Both the position numbers and the translations under genes were made by a program. The notes below the pieces were generated by a model. The model was not told where the DNA came from and searched no databases. It worked only from the letters and a program-made list of their open reading frames with translations. From Doryteuthis pealeii (Eukaryota > Mollusca > Cephalopoda > Myopsida > Loliginidae), in assembly GCA_023376005.1 (NCBI GenBank), contig CM042157.1:57535202-57599201 (forward strand): a stretch of 64,000 bases of DNA. Direction: 5' to 3'. Below, one piece after another: positions 45,746-55,654 of the stretch (the stretch's first letter is position 1; each line of letters starts with the position of its first letter).

Positions 45746-46029
45746 ACTAAGTCTTATTACTAGTAGTAGTTACTTAGAATCTTATAACGATGAGCAAACA
45801 AATGATTATTGTTAAATAGAAATTGCACCACATTTTAATCCTACAAAATTATTATTCCTGCTTTGTCGACGCCAAGTTTTTGAAAGCGATAAGGATGTTC
45901 TCGTATATTTGGCCATAGAACAGAACTTCCCAAACGTTTTCTTCCAGTGTACCCTTTCATCCTATCTAATAGTGTTGGCGTATCCTTTGAGGACTCTATA
46001 AAAACAGAAGCTACGGCCACTTACCCCCA

Positions 46030-46110
46030 CCCCATCTTTTGACACATGAAAGTAAGACAAATAAGACATACTAGGCACTGCTGGAGATGCAGGAACGAAC
46101 ATATGTTATA
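46030..46110 (+). pseudogene. LINE fragment
   Basis: Block 'aagacatactaggcactgct…gcaggaacgaac' corresponds to the same LINE part as 51975-52025. Fragment only. Confidence 0.5.
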
Positions 46111-46204
46111 TAGCCCTTAACATCGGGTATATAAATGGCGAGAGAGATACAGAAGATGGGGGGGGGGTAGATTTGGTTCTTAATGATTCTCTTGTCTACT
46201 TCGT

Positions 46205-46221
46205 CGGTCGCATCATCTCAG

Positions 46222-46284
<63 letters not shown>

Positions 46285-46369
46285 TTGCGGGTAATATTAT
46301 GTAATATTATCTACATTATGTGTTCTCTTGTATTATGTACACACACACACACACACATATATATATATG
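46205..46369. repeat. (TG)n and (CA)n(TA)n microsatellites
   Basis: (TG)n at 46205-46279 and CA/TA at 46338-46369. Confidence 0.9.
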
Positions 46370-46774
46370 AATATGATATAATGAAAAAACAAAAGATGTT
46401 TACAAATGAATAGGCTCATCAGGAGAGAAGTGTGCAAAACCGTTTCGGGGCCAATCTCTCGACAGTTTAAAAAGCAACACCGGCCCATCCTCACTAATAT
46501 GAGGACCCTTCGCATTATAATGCATCGACCGCATGTGGGTCGGTCATCAACAAAAATAAGACGGGAAAATGACCGTTAGTAAAACAGAACGCTGCTAGTC
46601 AAACGTTGGAATTAATCAAAAAAATGCGCTGTCTATATTAAAAATAATATGAATTTTATTTAAAAATAAAATGAATCTCATTTTTAATTTTAAAAATAAT
46701 CAGAAGCACACTTCTCTCCTGATGAGCCTATTCGGTTTTAAACATCTTTTGTTTTTTCATTATATCATATTCAT
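46366..46774. repeat. inverted repeat with 68-bp arms
   Basis: 46366-46434 and 46707-46774 are inverted copies (shared 'aaaacaaaagatgttt' and 'ctcatcaggagagaagtg'). The 270-bp centre includes repeat I. The right arm reads CTGATGAGCCTATTCGG on the plus strand, but GAAA is missing, so it is not called a ribozyme. Confidence 0.8.
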
Positions 46775-46799
46775 ACTGTCGGATTAATTTCCATTTTAT

Positions 46800-46802
<3 letters not shown>

Positions 46803-46880
<78 letters not shown>

Positions 46881-46898
46881 GTGTGTGTGTGTGTGTGT
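46803..46898. repeat. CA/AT/TG compound microsatellite
   Basis: (CA)n, (TA)n, then (TG)n, ending directly at the hammerhead motif. Confidence 0.95.
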
Positions 46899-46905
46899 AA
46901 GTCGT

Positions 46906-46948
46906 CCACAGACACCGTGTTTCAATGGTGCATGTCTCATCAGTGTGG
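46906..46948 (-). ncRNA. hammerhead ribozyme motif, intact core
   Basis: Minus strand: stem I CCACA (complement of 46944-46948) with TGTGG (complement of 46906-46910), 5 of 5. CTGATGA is the complement of 46937-46943. Stem II is short, ATG/CAT with loop CAC. GAAA is the complement of 46920-46923. Stem III CAC/GTG has one loop base, then U-C at the canonical GUC cleavage site. All core positions are kept. Confidence 0.8.
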
Positions 46949-47084
46949 CTAGACACAGCAACTAACTCCGACCATGAGCGAAACCCGACTGACTTTACGT
47001 ATGTTTTGTTACCAAGTATTTTTCATCACCATTTTTGTATGAAACAGTTTTGGCGCGTTGGTCATATCTTGAATAGATTAGGTT

Positions 47085-47560
47085 TGGTTTAGTTTCTTTG
47101 TTTAATGGCATATCAACCTTCAAGGGTTATCTAATAATAAAGCCATCCTTGTAGAAAAACAGTAAAAAGTAGTCAGTGGCCTATTGTCGGTATCAGCCGG
47201 ACAGCTAGGGAGTCTATCCCCTTTTCACTAGCGCTAGACCAGGAAGATTGTTTTAGCATCTGAGATGAAGCGTCACACCTATCATCAGCTCCCTACTTTA
47301 TCTCAAAGATCCATGCTGTGCTACTGATGCACTGAGTTGGTGAGGGCCGGTATCAAACCCGCAACCCTGTGGGTCCTAGGCGAACGGTCTACCGACTGAT
47401 CTAAACCGACCCTTAACAGTAGCTTAGGAGGTGGGGGGTGTATTCATACCTTTTCCAAGGGTAATAATCCGAAATTGAACGTCATAGCGCGACTGGACTT
47501 CGAACTCACTTACAATGATGTGACAGTTCAGCACGCTAGCCACTACACCACGAGTACTGT
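47085..47560 (-). repeat. SINE D with nested SINE B
   Basis: SINE D parts at 47085-47164 and 47422-47560 are separated by SINE B (47168-47414, minus). The insertion is bracketed by the 7-bp direct repeat AACAGTA (47158-47164 and 47415-47421), the expected target duplication. This gives the relative age: D is older than this B copy. Confidence 0.9.
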
Positions 47561-47675
47561 CCCTTGAATAGATTAATAAGTTTGGAAGGAATGGCCAAAT
47601 ATCGATGATTGAAAAATAATCTAATTCTTAGAATAATACGAAAATCAAATAAGTAAAATAAATATCAAAGATTTA

Positions 47676-48030
47676 ATGCACTAATATCATCATGGACAGT
47701 GGTTAACTATGAAATAATTTGAATCTTTCAATCCTTCCTAAATAGAAGCATCAGTATCATCAGGGATCACTGTTAACTATGAAATGATAATTACAACCAT
47801 TCACTCTTTCCTAAATAGAAGCATCACCATCATCATGGGGCGCTGTTAACTATGTAATGCCAATTGAATCCTTCACCCATCCCTAAATAGAAGCATGAAT
47901 ATAATCATGGACCACCGTTAACTATGAATGCTAATTAGAATCCTTCACCCATCCCTAAATAGAAGCATGAATATAATCATGGACCACCGTTAACTATGAA
48001 ATGCTAATTAGAATCCTTCATCTTTTCGAC
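47676..48030. repeat. 72-bp tandem repeat, about 5 units
   Basis: Units hold 'cctaaatagaagcat', 'tcatggaccac' and 'gttaactatgaaatg'. Repeat starts are near 47740, 47813, 47885 and 47957. The last two full units are almost identical, the first ones diverged. Confidence 0.9.
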
Positions 48031-48144
48031 CAAATAACGAAAATATTCCAATGGATCATGTGAATTAAATTGTTTTACGATATTCAAGATGTGCTCATCA
48101 GCATTGATGTATTTCAAAGGTTTTTAGATTCGGAGCATTCCTGG

Positions 48145-48553
48145 TGTAGCGATTGACTGTCCCTGTTTGGTCTGGAAGAGTTATCTTCCCTTGTTTTGAG
48201 GTTTTCTACCGCCGGGGTGCTGACTATTTAAAACAGGGAAGCGTCAAGTTTGAACTCTTTTGTCTCCGGGACAGCAACCAGCACACATAGGTTAGACGTT
48301 TTGCGTTTACACCCTTTTATGTGTGTGTGTGGGTAGCTTTGTCCCCCAACACAGCCTAAGTAAGTGACATTACTTTATGGACTCTCCATAACTTCTTTAT
48401 AGTATATTTATGTATCTGTTTTATCTACCTCTGTGTGCCTTCTATTCCTATATGTGTTCATAATGTATCTCTTTTAGATACATTGTATTTTGTATACGTA
48501 TCTCTGTATAAATGTTTCTCCACGGGCTCGTGTATTAAAGTCCGTTTGTTACA
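48145..48553 (+). mobile_element. possible LTR
   Basis: Starts TGTAGC and ends GTTACA. It has a TATA-like 'ctatttaaaacag' near 48213 and a late 'tattaaag' (poly(A)-like) near 48532. It is 409 bp, and ends and layout resemble 50263-50681. No target duplication and no primer-binding site were found. Confidence 0.35.
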
Positions 48554-48989
48554 TTTCACACCCTTGTCGGAATATTGCTTGTACTTATATGTACCCACGT
48601 TGGGAGGTTATTAAAACTTCTAGCCAAATATAATACCGCTTAACCTAACACTGGCAAAATCTTAACCCAAACTCTGGAACAATCTAACATACTTATTGAT
48701 ATATCCGGGTTAAGGGATATATTATGAAGTTGGTATTTGGTCTATTATCGCAGTAGTCGCTGGTGCGTCGAATAGCAGCACGTCTTCCGAGCAGTCGTGA
48801 TGGTATTCTGACTGGTAAGCGAGTAAGCTTAGACTAGTAGGCTTAGGCGCTTGTACCACCACGGTGTCGAATATTTATAGATGACACTGTCCAATCAGAT
48901 TATAGTGAGGGGTACCAAAGTATTTACATATTTATTACATCACTTATTATGCTTTGCTTAATTGAGGTACAAGACCAAAAGTATATGGC

Positions 48990-49062
48990 ACTCAGTGTGA
49001 CTCACTATTAAGGGTCTGCTAATCTAGTTTGCTAACCATTACACTACCAAAGGCGCTCTGAA
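48990..49062 (-). repeat. SINE E fragment
   Basis: Contains 'agtttgctaaccattacact', the head complement of SINE E. Confidence 0.6.
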
Positions 49063-49072
49063 CAATCTAACA

Positions 49073-50154
49073 CAGTGGTTCCTAAAGTAGACGGTACCGC
49101 TTCCTGGAGACAGTGGAAAGATCTGGGAGTTGGCGAGGCAGAGAGAGAGGTTAGGAGGGCAGTGAGGGGAAAGGGACAGTGGGGCGATAGGGTAGCATTA
49201 GGAGTAGTTAATATATAACTTTTTTACAAAATCTAAATGACAAAATATATGTAAAACATTTCAAAGGTAAAGTATCTCGTATGCGATTTGTACAGAATAA
49301 AACTAACATCTATTAATAATGGAGATTCGCTTCCGGTTTTTGTCTGTAACAAAAACTACGTCACTGCTTACGTCACATTACCCAAAATCGTTATAACATA
49401 GAATAAATACACTTAAAATTTGAACATGCAACATTAGACAGTCCTCATTGTTTTTTAAAACAAGTTTTAATAAATAAATATAATAAGTATTATATATCTA
49501 TATATAGTTTATTTTATTTTAATATATATTTAAAGTTTACATTTCAAATTGTTTTATTTTTTAATCCTTTAATGAATTTGATGATTTTACTTACTTAGGG
49601 TACAAACTCGCTGACATCCCTCAGGCAATATGTTTCAAAAATGTATTTTTGCATCGCCCGGAAAGTGGTTTTTATTTTACTAGTAAGAATTATAAACGAA
49701 TGCATAGTTTTTTTTACGTAGTCAGAAATCAGATTCAAAAGTCTGAACGGTTGCTTGATGCCTGTACACAACATGTACAGTGATGCACCAGTTACCACAT
49801 GCTATTGTTATCTATTTGAAGCATAGTAAGTAAAGTCGTCGGTGTGGCCTAAAATCAGTCGGCGAGGGAGTCTATCCCCTTTTCACTAGCACTAAACCAA
49901 GGAGATTGTTTTTGCGTCCGAGCTGAAGCACCACACCTACCACCATCTCTTTACCGCACAGATCTATGTGCTACTCATAATTGTTGCGCTGAGTTCCGAG
50001 AGTCGGTATCGAACCAGGAACCTTGTGGTTCCTAGGTGGATGCATACCAAAAAAAAAAAAAAAAAAAGATATTCGCATGTGTATATGAGGAGGGCGCTAG
50101 GAATCTATTGGGACGCCATGGGGCACTATCCTGAAAAAAGTTTGGAGACCACTG
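49073..50154. mobile_element. non-autonomous hAT-type element, 1.08 kb
   Basis: Left end CAGTGGTTCCTAAAG and right end inverted CAGTGGTCTCCAAAC are related hAT-type termini. The flanks ATCTAACA (49065-49072) and ATCTAACG (50155-50162) match at 7 of 8, as an 8-bp target duplication. Inside are AT-rich sequence, a SINE B (49828-50042) and a poly(A) run at 50050-50067. No transposase frame survives. Confidence 0.75.
49828..50042 (-). repeat. SINE B nested in hAT element
   Basis: Minus copy whose head is cut at about 50042 next to a run of A. Body blocks 'ttcactagcactaaacc' and 'accttgtggttcctagg' are present. Confidence 0.8.
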
Positions 50155-50262
50155 ATCTAACGTATGTTACTTAACGGTTACTATTATTCGTTTCCCGTTA
50201 GTTGGTCTGTTGTGCTGCCCGTCGGTTGCTGCTGTTCCTTTCTCGTTTTAACATAAACATAT

Positions 50263-50681
50263 TGTAAGGATGGTTTAAAGTTCAACATGCTTTAAATACA
50301 AATAACTCCGACAAAGGTTAATAGACAAACATTTAATAACACAGCACATGGATAACAGTGGAATACAACGTTCATAATAAGGTAAACAGAGGTACACAAA
50401 TCAAGATAAGACACATTCATGAAAGATACAGAGTATAACATAAAAGAGTACAGACATGAGACTAGCGATAGTCCATGCTGTAAAGAACTTACAGTAATGT
50501 AAGGGGGGCGGAGCCCCACGAGAGGGTTTAGATAGAATCTACCCCATGTGGCTCGTAGTTGAAAACTATAAAGAGAGAGCGAAGGTTTTGAAACCGGCGC
50601 TTTTATACTGGTGCCCTAGCGGGCATCATCAAACTAAAAGGGGCAGACAACTCCACCCGACGAATACAAACTAACGCTACA
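50263..50681 (-). mobile_element. probable solo LTR upstream of the CDO1 exon
   Basis: On the minus strand it starts TGTAGCG and ends CTTACA. A TATA box 'gtataaaagcg' lies at about 50607-50617 and an ATTAAA near 50335. It is flanked by ATAT on both sides, a possible 4-bp target duplication in AT-rich sequence. It is 419 bp and resembles 48145-48553 in termini and promoter spacing. It lies 160 bp before the CDO1 exon, pointing away from it. Confidence 0.45.
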
Positions 50682-50843
50682 ATATTATCGACTTTCTGAA
50701 TTGGCGCGTAAACAGCTTGGCACCAAAAGAGTTCAGAGCCAAATAGTTCCATTCCATGTTTTTTGTCTTAATTAATTGTCAGCAAACTTAGGATATCTCT
50801 TTCTGTCTATCTATATTTATATATTTTGTTTCTTTCTTTCCAG

Positions 50844-51082
50844 ATACACCCGTAACTTGGTAGATTCGGGCAACGGCAAATTCAACTTAATGATTCTCTG
50901 CTGGAACGAAAGTCAAGGCAGTTGCATTCATTCCCATTCTAACTCTCACTGCTTTCTCAAAGTTCTTTCTGGGAAAGTCAAGGAAGAAGTTTTTGATTGG
51001 CCAGATACAGATAGTCCTGAACAGGAGATGTACATGACAAAGAACATGGAATATAAGAAGAATCAAGTCACTTATATCAATG
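50844..51082 (+). CDS. CDO1: cysteine dioxygenase type 1, internal exon (Fe-site exon)
   Basis: Cysteine dioxygenase oxidises L-cysteine to cysteine sulfinate with O2, the entry step to taurine and sulfate, and is a cytosolic mononuclear-iron cupin. This exon encodes 79 whole codons starting YTRNLVDSGNGKFNLMILCW. It aligns without gaps to vertebrate CDO from Tyr58, giving Tyr58, Arg60 (cysteine carboxylate contact), the iron ligands His86 and His88 in GSCIHSHSNSHCF, and Cys93, which forms the thioether with Tyr157. A Ser replaces the usual Asp87, and there is a 2-residue insertion after DWPD. The acceptor is a T-rich tract and CAG at 50841-50843; the exon opens with the last base of an Arg codon. 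The donor is ATG|gtaaag at 51083. The preceding coding exon(s), about 57 residues, were not found. Confidence 0.95.
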
Positions 51083-51094
51083 GTAAAGTCAATA

Positions 51095-51095
<1 letters not shown>

Positions 51096-51137
<42 letters not shown>

Positions 51138-51564
51138 TTCTGATTCTTCTCTCCTCCTCTTTTCTTCTCTTTCTTCCTTCTTTCTCTTTTTCTTCTCTTC
51201 TTTTTCTTTTCTTTTCTTTCTTCTTTTTCTTTTTTCTTCTTTTTTCTTTCTTCTTTTTTCTTTTTTCTTTTCTTCTTTTTCTTTCTTCTTTTTCTTTCTT
51301 CTTTTTTCTTCTTTTTTCTTTTTTCTTTTTCTTCTTTTTCTTTTTTCTTTCTTTTTCTTTCTTCTTTTTCTTCTTTTCTTCTTCTTTCTTCTTCTTTCTT
51401 CTTTTTTCTTCTTTCTTCTTTCTTCTTCTTTCTTCTTTCTTCTTTTTTCTTTTTTCTTCTATTATTATTGCTATTATTATTATTTTCTGAATTCTTCTTC
51501 TTCTTCTTCTTCTTCTTCTTCTTCTCTCCTCATCTTTTTCTTCTTCGTCGCCTTCTAATTATTA

Positions 51565-51599
<35 letters not shown>

Positions 51600-51600
51600 C
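51096..51600. repeat. TTA and TTC microsatellite tract
   Basis: (TTA)n at 51096-51136, then 330 bp of TTTTTC/TTC units, and (TTC)n and (ATT)n to 51600. It starts 14 bases after the CDO1 donor. The 260-residue frame that begins upstream runs through the exon into this tract and is not a real protein beyond the exon. Confidence 0.95.
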
Positions 51601-51703
51601 TTATATCTTCTCCATTTTCGTTTCTTCTTCGTGATTCTCTATTTGAACGTTGTTTTTTTTTTACCGAGTTTCCCTGAGAAATACTGTAGTTGAGTATTAA
51701 TGG

Positions 51704-51775
51704 AGGCGTGTTTAGCATAGCGGTTATCGTCATTGGAAATGAAATCGGTGACCAGAGTTCAAGGTTATTCACGGA
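51704..51775 (+). repeat. SINE A head fragment
   Basis: 'ggaggcgtgtttagcatagc' head and 'gagttcaaggttattcacgg' B-box region. The body is missing. Confidence 0.55.
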
Positions 51776-51949
51776 TCCTAAAAATGAAAAAAGTGCACAC
51801 ACACAAAAAAAAAAGAAAAAAGGGCAGTGATTTCTATTATGAACAGTCAAATGGGATTGATAAACACAGTTTGTCGCAGCTAAGCCAAGCTTAATAAATG
51901 ACTACAGTTTCAGCCTCTTTACAAAACATCATCCACAAAAAAACATTTA

Positions 51950-52275
51950 CCCCCCCAGCTCACAAAGCAACAAAGTAAGATGAATAAGTCATACTGGGTA
52001 CTACTGGAGAGGCCAGGACGAACTCATAAGTGACATTCTCTAGTGAACTCCAAAATATGAACTCACTTGCTGGCCGATCAGCAAAAACTTATATTCATCA
52101 GCTCTGTGCTGACACTGTACGTGTAGAGTACTTGCCAAGAGCAATGGACGATACGGACGGATGGCAAGAGAGTCCTAGGATTCTGTGTCATCCACATGAC
52201 TTGATGATCATATTTACTCAAACCGTGTGCCACAATTTTAAGAGGAGTTTTGATTCTTTCCAGTGAACCTGGAAA
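51950..52275 (+). pseudogene. LINE C-terminal relic
   Basis: Frames give SAKTYIHQLCADTVRVEYLP and RAMDDTDGWQES, with the upstream 'gaggccaggacgaactcat' block. Same family as 17180-17440, opposite strand. Confidence 0.75.
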
Positions 52276-52333
52276 TATATGGGCTTCTCTTCAGCCCATG
52301 TATTATTATTATTATTATAAAAGTTATAGAGTA

Positions 52334-52482
52334 GATATTTACCCGACCCATTCACTGTGAGTAGGATTTGACAAAGGGTCGCAATTATGGGGCATCCAGT
52401 GAGGATCGAACTGATTATTCAGTAGTAATGGATCTGTGAGACATGCTTGCTAACCATTACACCACGATCGGACGCCCTTATA
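52334..52482 (-). repeat. SINE E, best copy
   Basis: The minus-strand head reads 'gtggtgtaatggttagcaa' with B-box-like 'agttcgatcctcactgg'. The tail side is 'tatttacccgacccattcac'. Confidence 0.8.
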
Positions 52483-53385
52483 AAAGTTGTAAAGTATGGA
52501 CTGTTCCTTTCTAGTGGCTGCAAAACGCAGGTGTTATCCAGTGGGTAGGCAAGACACAAAGAGGCTGCTTCCGTTTTTTTAAGCCAAAACTTTCGACGTA
52601 AGTGGAATCGTGGGATTTTTACATTACCAATCCATTGATTGTTAAAAACAAATTTCCTAAAATCTGGGAATTATCCGATTTTAATAATTTTTTAAAACTT
52701 TCTATGCAAAAACATTAAACAAGAATCACGACTTTTAAGGAAAAAAGTCAAAATTTAAAAGATCTTGAAATAAATATTACTGATAGCTGCTTTCATAATT
52801 TTCTTAGTGAAACATTTTTTATATCAAGTAAATAAATAAAATTCATCTAAAATTAAGAACGTTGAATTTCTAGCATTGAAATTTATATTTTTAGATTAGT
52901 AAGACATATATATATATATATATAATAGATTTGTTTAGATTTGTCAGCTATAAAAGAACATTAATTTAAATCTTAGTTTAAACTGACCTCCTATTTAACA
53001 AGAAATAATAATAGACATTAAATTATTTTTCTGATAATCAAAATGAAAATTATATCTCATGTACATATGGGTAATTAAAAAATCTAAAAATATTACTTAA
53101 AATTTTTTTTTAAATTTGATTTTTCGATTTTTAGTATTTGTTTTCTTCCAAATGTGTTCAATCAAAAAAAATTATTTTTCATTCCCTTCATATCTTAAGT
53201 CTTTCCTCTTTTTATTTATACAAAAATTAGTGTCAGCCCTAAATACGTAATATATTGCGCCCCAAAGTTAACTGACCTGAAAAAATGTGAAAGTTTTTAA
53301 ATAAAATACCTTGTGCATTTTAACATTCATTCATTAATATATCAACACTGAAATTTTAATTAAATTCAGTTGACTCCCCGATTTT
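52483..53385. other. AT-rich intron sequence
   Basis: Nothing recognised apart from a short AT run near 52910-52924. Confidence 0.5.
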
Positions 53386-53389
53386 TGGT

Positions 53390-54060
53390 AATGTTTTTTG
53401 TATTGTGTTGTCATCCTTCCGTCTACTAAAGACGATGGCGTAGTGTCCATTTTTTTCCTTAACTGCATCTGCACGAGTGGCTGAACAGGCCAATTTTTGA
53501 ATGGCAATGCCTGGTGCAGTGACTGCATACAAACAGTGATGTTTGCTGGTGTTGTTGTCTCTCCTTCCTTCTGGCTCTCTTTGCTGGGGCGGCGGCTTTT
53601 TCATTCATTTTCACGCCCTATCTGACAAAGAGGCATCAGGTTGTACGGTTTTCTGCACCAACCTCCCATGTGTTGGTATTGATGTGGCATGTCTTCATGC
53701 CCTTTATGCAGACGTCTTTAAAGCGTTGTCGTGATCTCCCTACCGGTTGTGAGCCTTCAACTAATTCGCCTTCCTTCTGGCTCTCTTTGCTTTGGCGGCT
53801 TCTTTCCTCTCTTTTTCATTGATTTTCACGCCCTATCTGACAAGGAGACACCAGGCTGCACGGTTTTCTGTACCAACCTCCCATGTGTTGGTATTGATGT
53901 GGCATGTCTTCATGCCCTTCTTGCAGACGTCTTTATAGCGTTGGCGTGGTCTCCCTACCGGTTGTGAGCCTTCAACTAATTCGCTATACAGTAGGTCTTT
54001 AGAGGTGCGGCCTTTATCGATCGTCCTGACATAACCAAGCCAGCACAGGCGCCTCTCGCG
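53390..54060 (-). pseudogene. LINE C-terminal relic with tandem duplication
   Basis: From 54060 on the minus strand: RRLCWLGYVRTIDKGRTSKD, then LLYSELVEGSQPVGRPRQRY, KDVCKKGMK, INTNTWEVGTENRAAWCL and EKERKEAAKAKRARRK. A second partial copy of the last 200 bp follows (about 53563-53768), and then the tail CLYAVTAPGIAIQKLACSAT with GHYAIVFSRRKD. This is the LRWLGHV…GRP…YKDVCKRDMK tail of a non-LTR polyprotein. A stop after VR is shared by both copies, so the duplication is later than the mutation. Confidence 0.85.
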
Positions 54061-54426
54061 GTATTATCAAATATATCTTTAACGCTTGAATTGCTGATCA
54101 CTATATTTAATGTTAGGTGATTTTTTTTTTTTTTTTTATTTTATTATTTGTTTTCTTTTTTACTTTTTATTTAAACATTATTAATATATTAATCTACCCA
54201 AATTGACTCAGGTAGACTCGATTAAGAAGCTCTAAACCAATGATTTTATCCTCTCATTCATTGTCACTGAGGATAATGCAGAGATCATTTTAAGAGCCTT
54301 AAACCTAAAGCTCTTCATTCAGAGCATGTACGCATCTACCCCCTACTCACCAAGGGCAGGACGTGTCACGGATTCTTTACTACGGTATGTGTGAGTAGGC
54401 AGTTTGTATTAGACTTCGGTTATTTG
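54061..54426. other. AT-rich intron sequence
   Basis: Poly(T) run near 54120-54138. Nothing else recognised. Confidence 0.5.
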
Positions 54427-54429
54427 CTA

Positions 54430-54755
54430 GCATGTATTTACCCAACCCCATCCACAGGAGACAGTTCAAGGTCAGCTTGTTTGAATTCAAAGTTTACCTT
54501 CTAGATCAGTTGCCATACCAATGTTTATGGAGGCGCGTGGTGTAATGGTTACCGTTCTAGGAAATGGACACGACAAAACAAGTTCAAATCCTGGCTGCAG
54601 CTGTTTGCATTTCACATAGTGCTAATACCCTTGGAAAAGGGATAAATCCAACAATTCTCCCTCCAGTTACAGGTAGATAATAGAGCAAACTGGGCTCTTT
54701 TACTTTAGTATGGCAACCAGTATAGGAGAAGGAAAACTCTGAATTCAAACCAAAG
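54430..54755. repeat. SINE A pair
   Basis: 54430-54520 is a minus-strand 3' fragment. 54527-54755 is a plus-strand copy with A box 'tggtgtaatggttaccg' and B box 'agttcaaatcc'. The two are head to head with almost no spacer. Confidence 0.75.
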
Positions 54756-54974
54756 AGTCTTCTCGTTTGTCCGAACCACTTAAAGAGTTCCTCAAAAAGA
54801 AAGAAAAAGAAAGAGATGATTCCAGTTGGTCCTACTGTTTACCTGTAACTATGAATTTGAATTTAGTGTACTTAAGCAAGGTTTTATTTATTTTTCTCAA
54901 TGCTGCCCACTGACTGTAAGTGTATATTTACCCAACCTTTATGCTATTTGTAGGACACAGCACAAACTCATCTT

Positions 54975-55191
54975 GGTTATTTCCTATAACTCCAACCTAA
55001 AAAAGGGGGAACCACTCTGATTGACTGATAAATTATTTATTCATTTATTGATCTACTAGGAAAAAAGAAGACGGTGTTGGAGTTAGGGTTTAGGGTTAGT
55101 TTAATGGGGAAATAATGGGTAGATTAATTAACAGATAAAATTCATTCAGAGTGGTTCCCCTTTTTTTAGGTTGGAGTTATAGAAAATAACC
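54975..55191. mobile_element. MITE with 46-bp TIRs and perfect 8-bp duplication
   Basis: TIRs 54975-55020 and 55146-55191 are 46 bp and differ at 2 positions. The outer end is GGTTATTTCCTATAACTCC. The flanks are CTCATCTT on both sides (54967-54974 and 55192-55199). It is 217 bp, non-coding. An 8-bp duplication with GG termini would fit hAT, P or Merlin groups; I cannot choose. It sits in a SINE A fragment within the CDO1 intron. Confidence 0.93.
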
Positions 55192-55263
55192 CTCATCTTT
55201 TTAAGTGGAATACAGCTGGATGCCACTCCAACTTGCTTGTAAAACAATTTTGTTTCTTTTCAG

Positions 55264-55433
55264 ATTCTCTCGGCCTACACAGAATGGAGAATCCCAGCCA
55301 TTGTGAAAAAGCTGTTACTTTGCACCTGTATTCACCGCCTTTTATCATGTGTAACACTTTTGATCAGAAAACTGGACACAAGACCCAAATTCCAATGACA
55401 TTCTGGTCAAAATATGGGGAAAAGACTCCACAG
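55264..55433 (+). CDS. CDO1: cysteine dioxygenase type 1, penultimate exon
   Basis: It continues from the split Asp codon (G|AT) and encodes [18 protein letters not shown], then [17 protein letters not shown] and [20 protein letters not shown], ending after CCA CAG. It supplies His140, the third iron ligand (GLH), His155 and Tyr157 (LHLYSPP), the crosslink partner of Cys93. So all known active-site residues of the family are retained across the two exons. Acceptor ttttcag at 55257-55263; donor CAG|gtgagt at 55434. Confidence 0.95.
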
Positions 55434-55494
55434 GTGAGTAATAATAATAATAAGTAATAATAAGTAATAATAACAATAAGTAATTATAAGATGC

Positions 55495-55650
55495 GACAGA
55501 ACAGCAAATGTAAGATGTGTGGAGACAGATGAGACAATCAACCATGTATTAAACAAATGTAGCAAACTAGCACAAGTATACAAGGCTAGGCATGACTGGG
55601 TTGGAAAGGTGATTCACTGGGAATTGTGCAATTTTGACCATACAACAAAA
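55495..55650 (+). pseudogene. LINE zinc-knuckle region relic
   Basis: Reads KCKMCGD, then DETINHVLNKCSKLAQVYKA and RHDWVGKVIHWELC. This is the CxxC…H…C block found before the C-terminal LINE segment seen at 40066-41430. The frame joins repeat C sequence at about 55655. Confidence 0.8.
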
Positions 55651-55654
55651 ATAG

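Larger units (their letters stand above)
51083..55263 (+). other. CDO1 intron, repeat-filled
   Basis: About 4.2 kb. It contains (TTA)n and (TTC)n (51096-51600), LINE pieces at 51950-52270 and 53390-54060 (-), SINE E (-), SINE A copies and a MITE at 54975-55191, which ends 72 bp before the next exon. Confidence 0.85.

Noticed and set aside
46710..46745. Hammerhead candidate CTGATGAGCCTATTCGG
   Set aside because: GAAA box absent; it may be a deletion remnant but cannot be supported.
50776..51558. 260-residue frame starting before the CDO1 exon
   Set aside because: Only the part between the splice sites (50844-51082) matches CDO; the rest is intron and TTA/TTC microsatellite.
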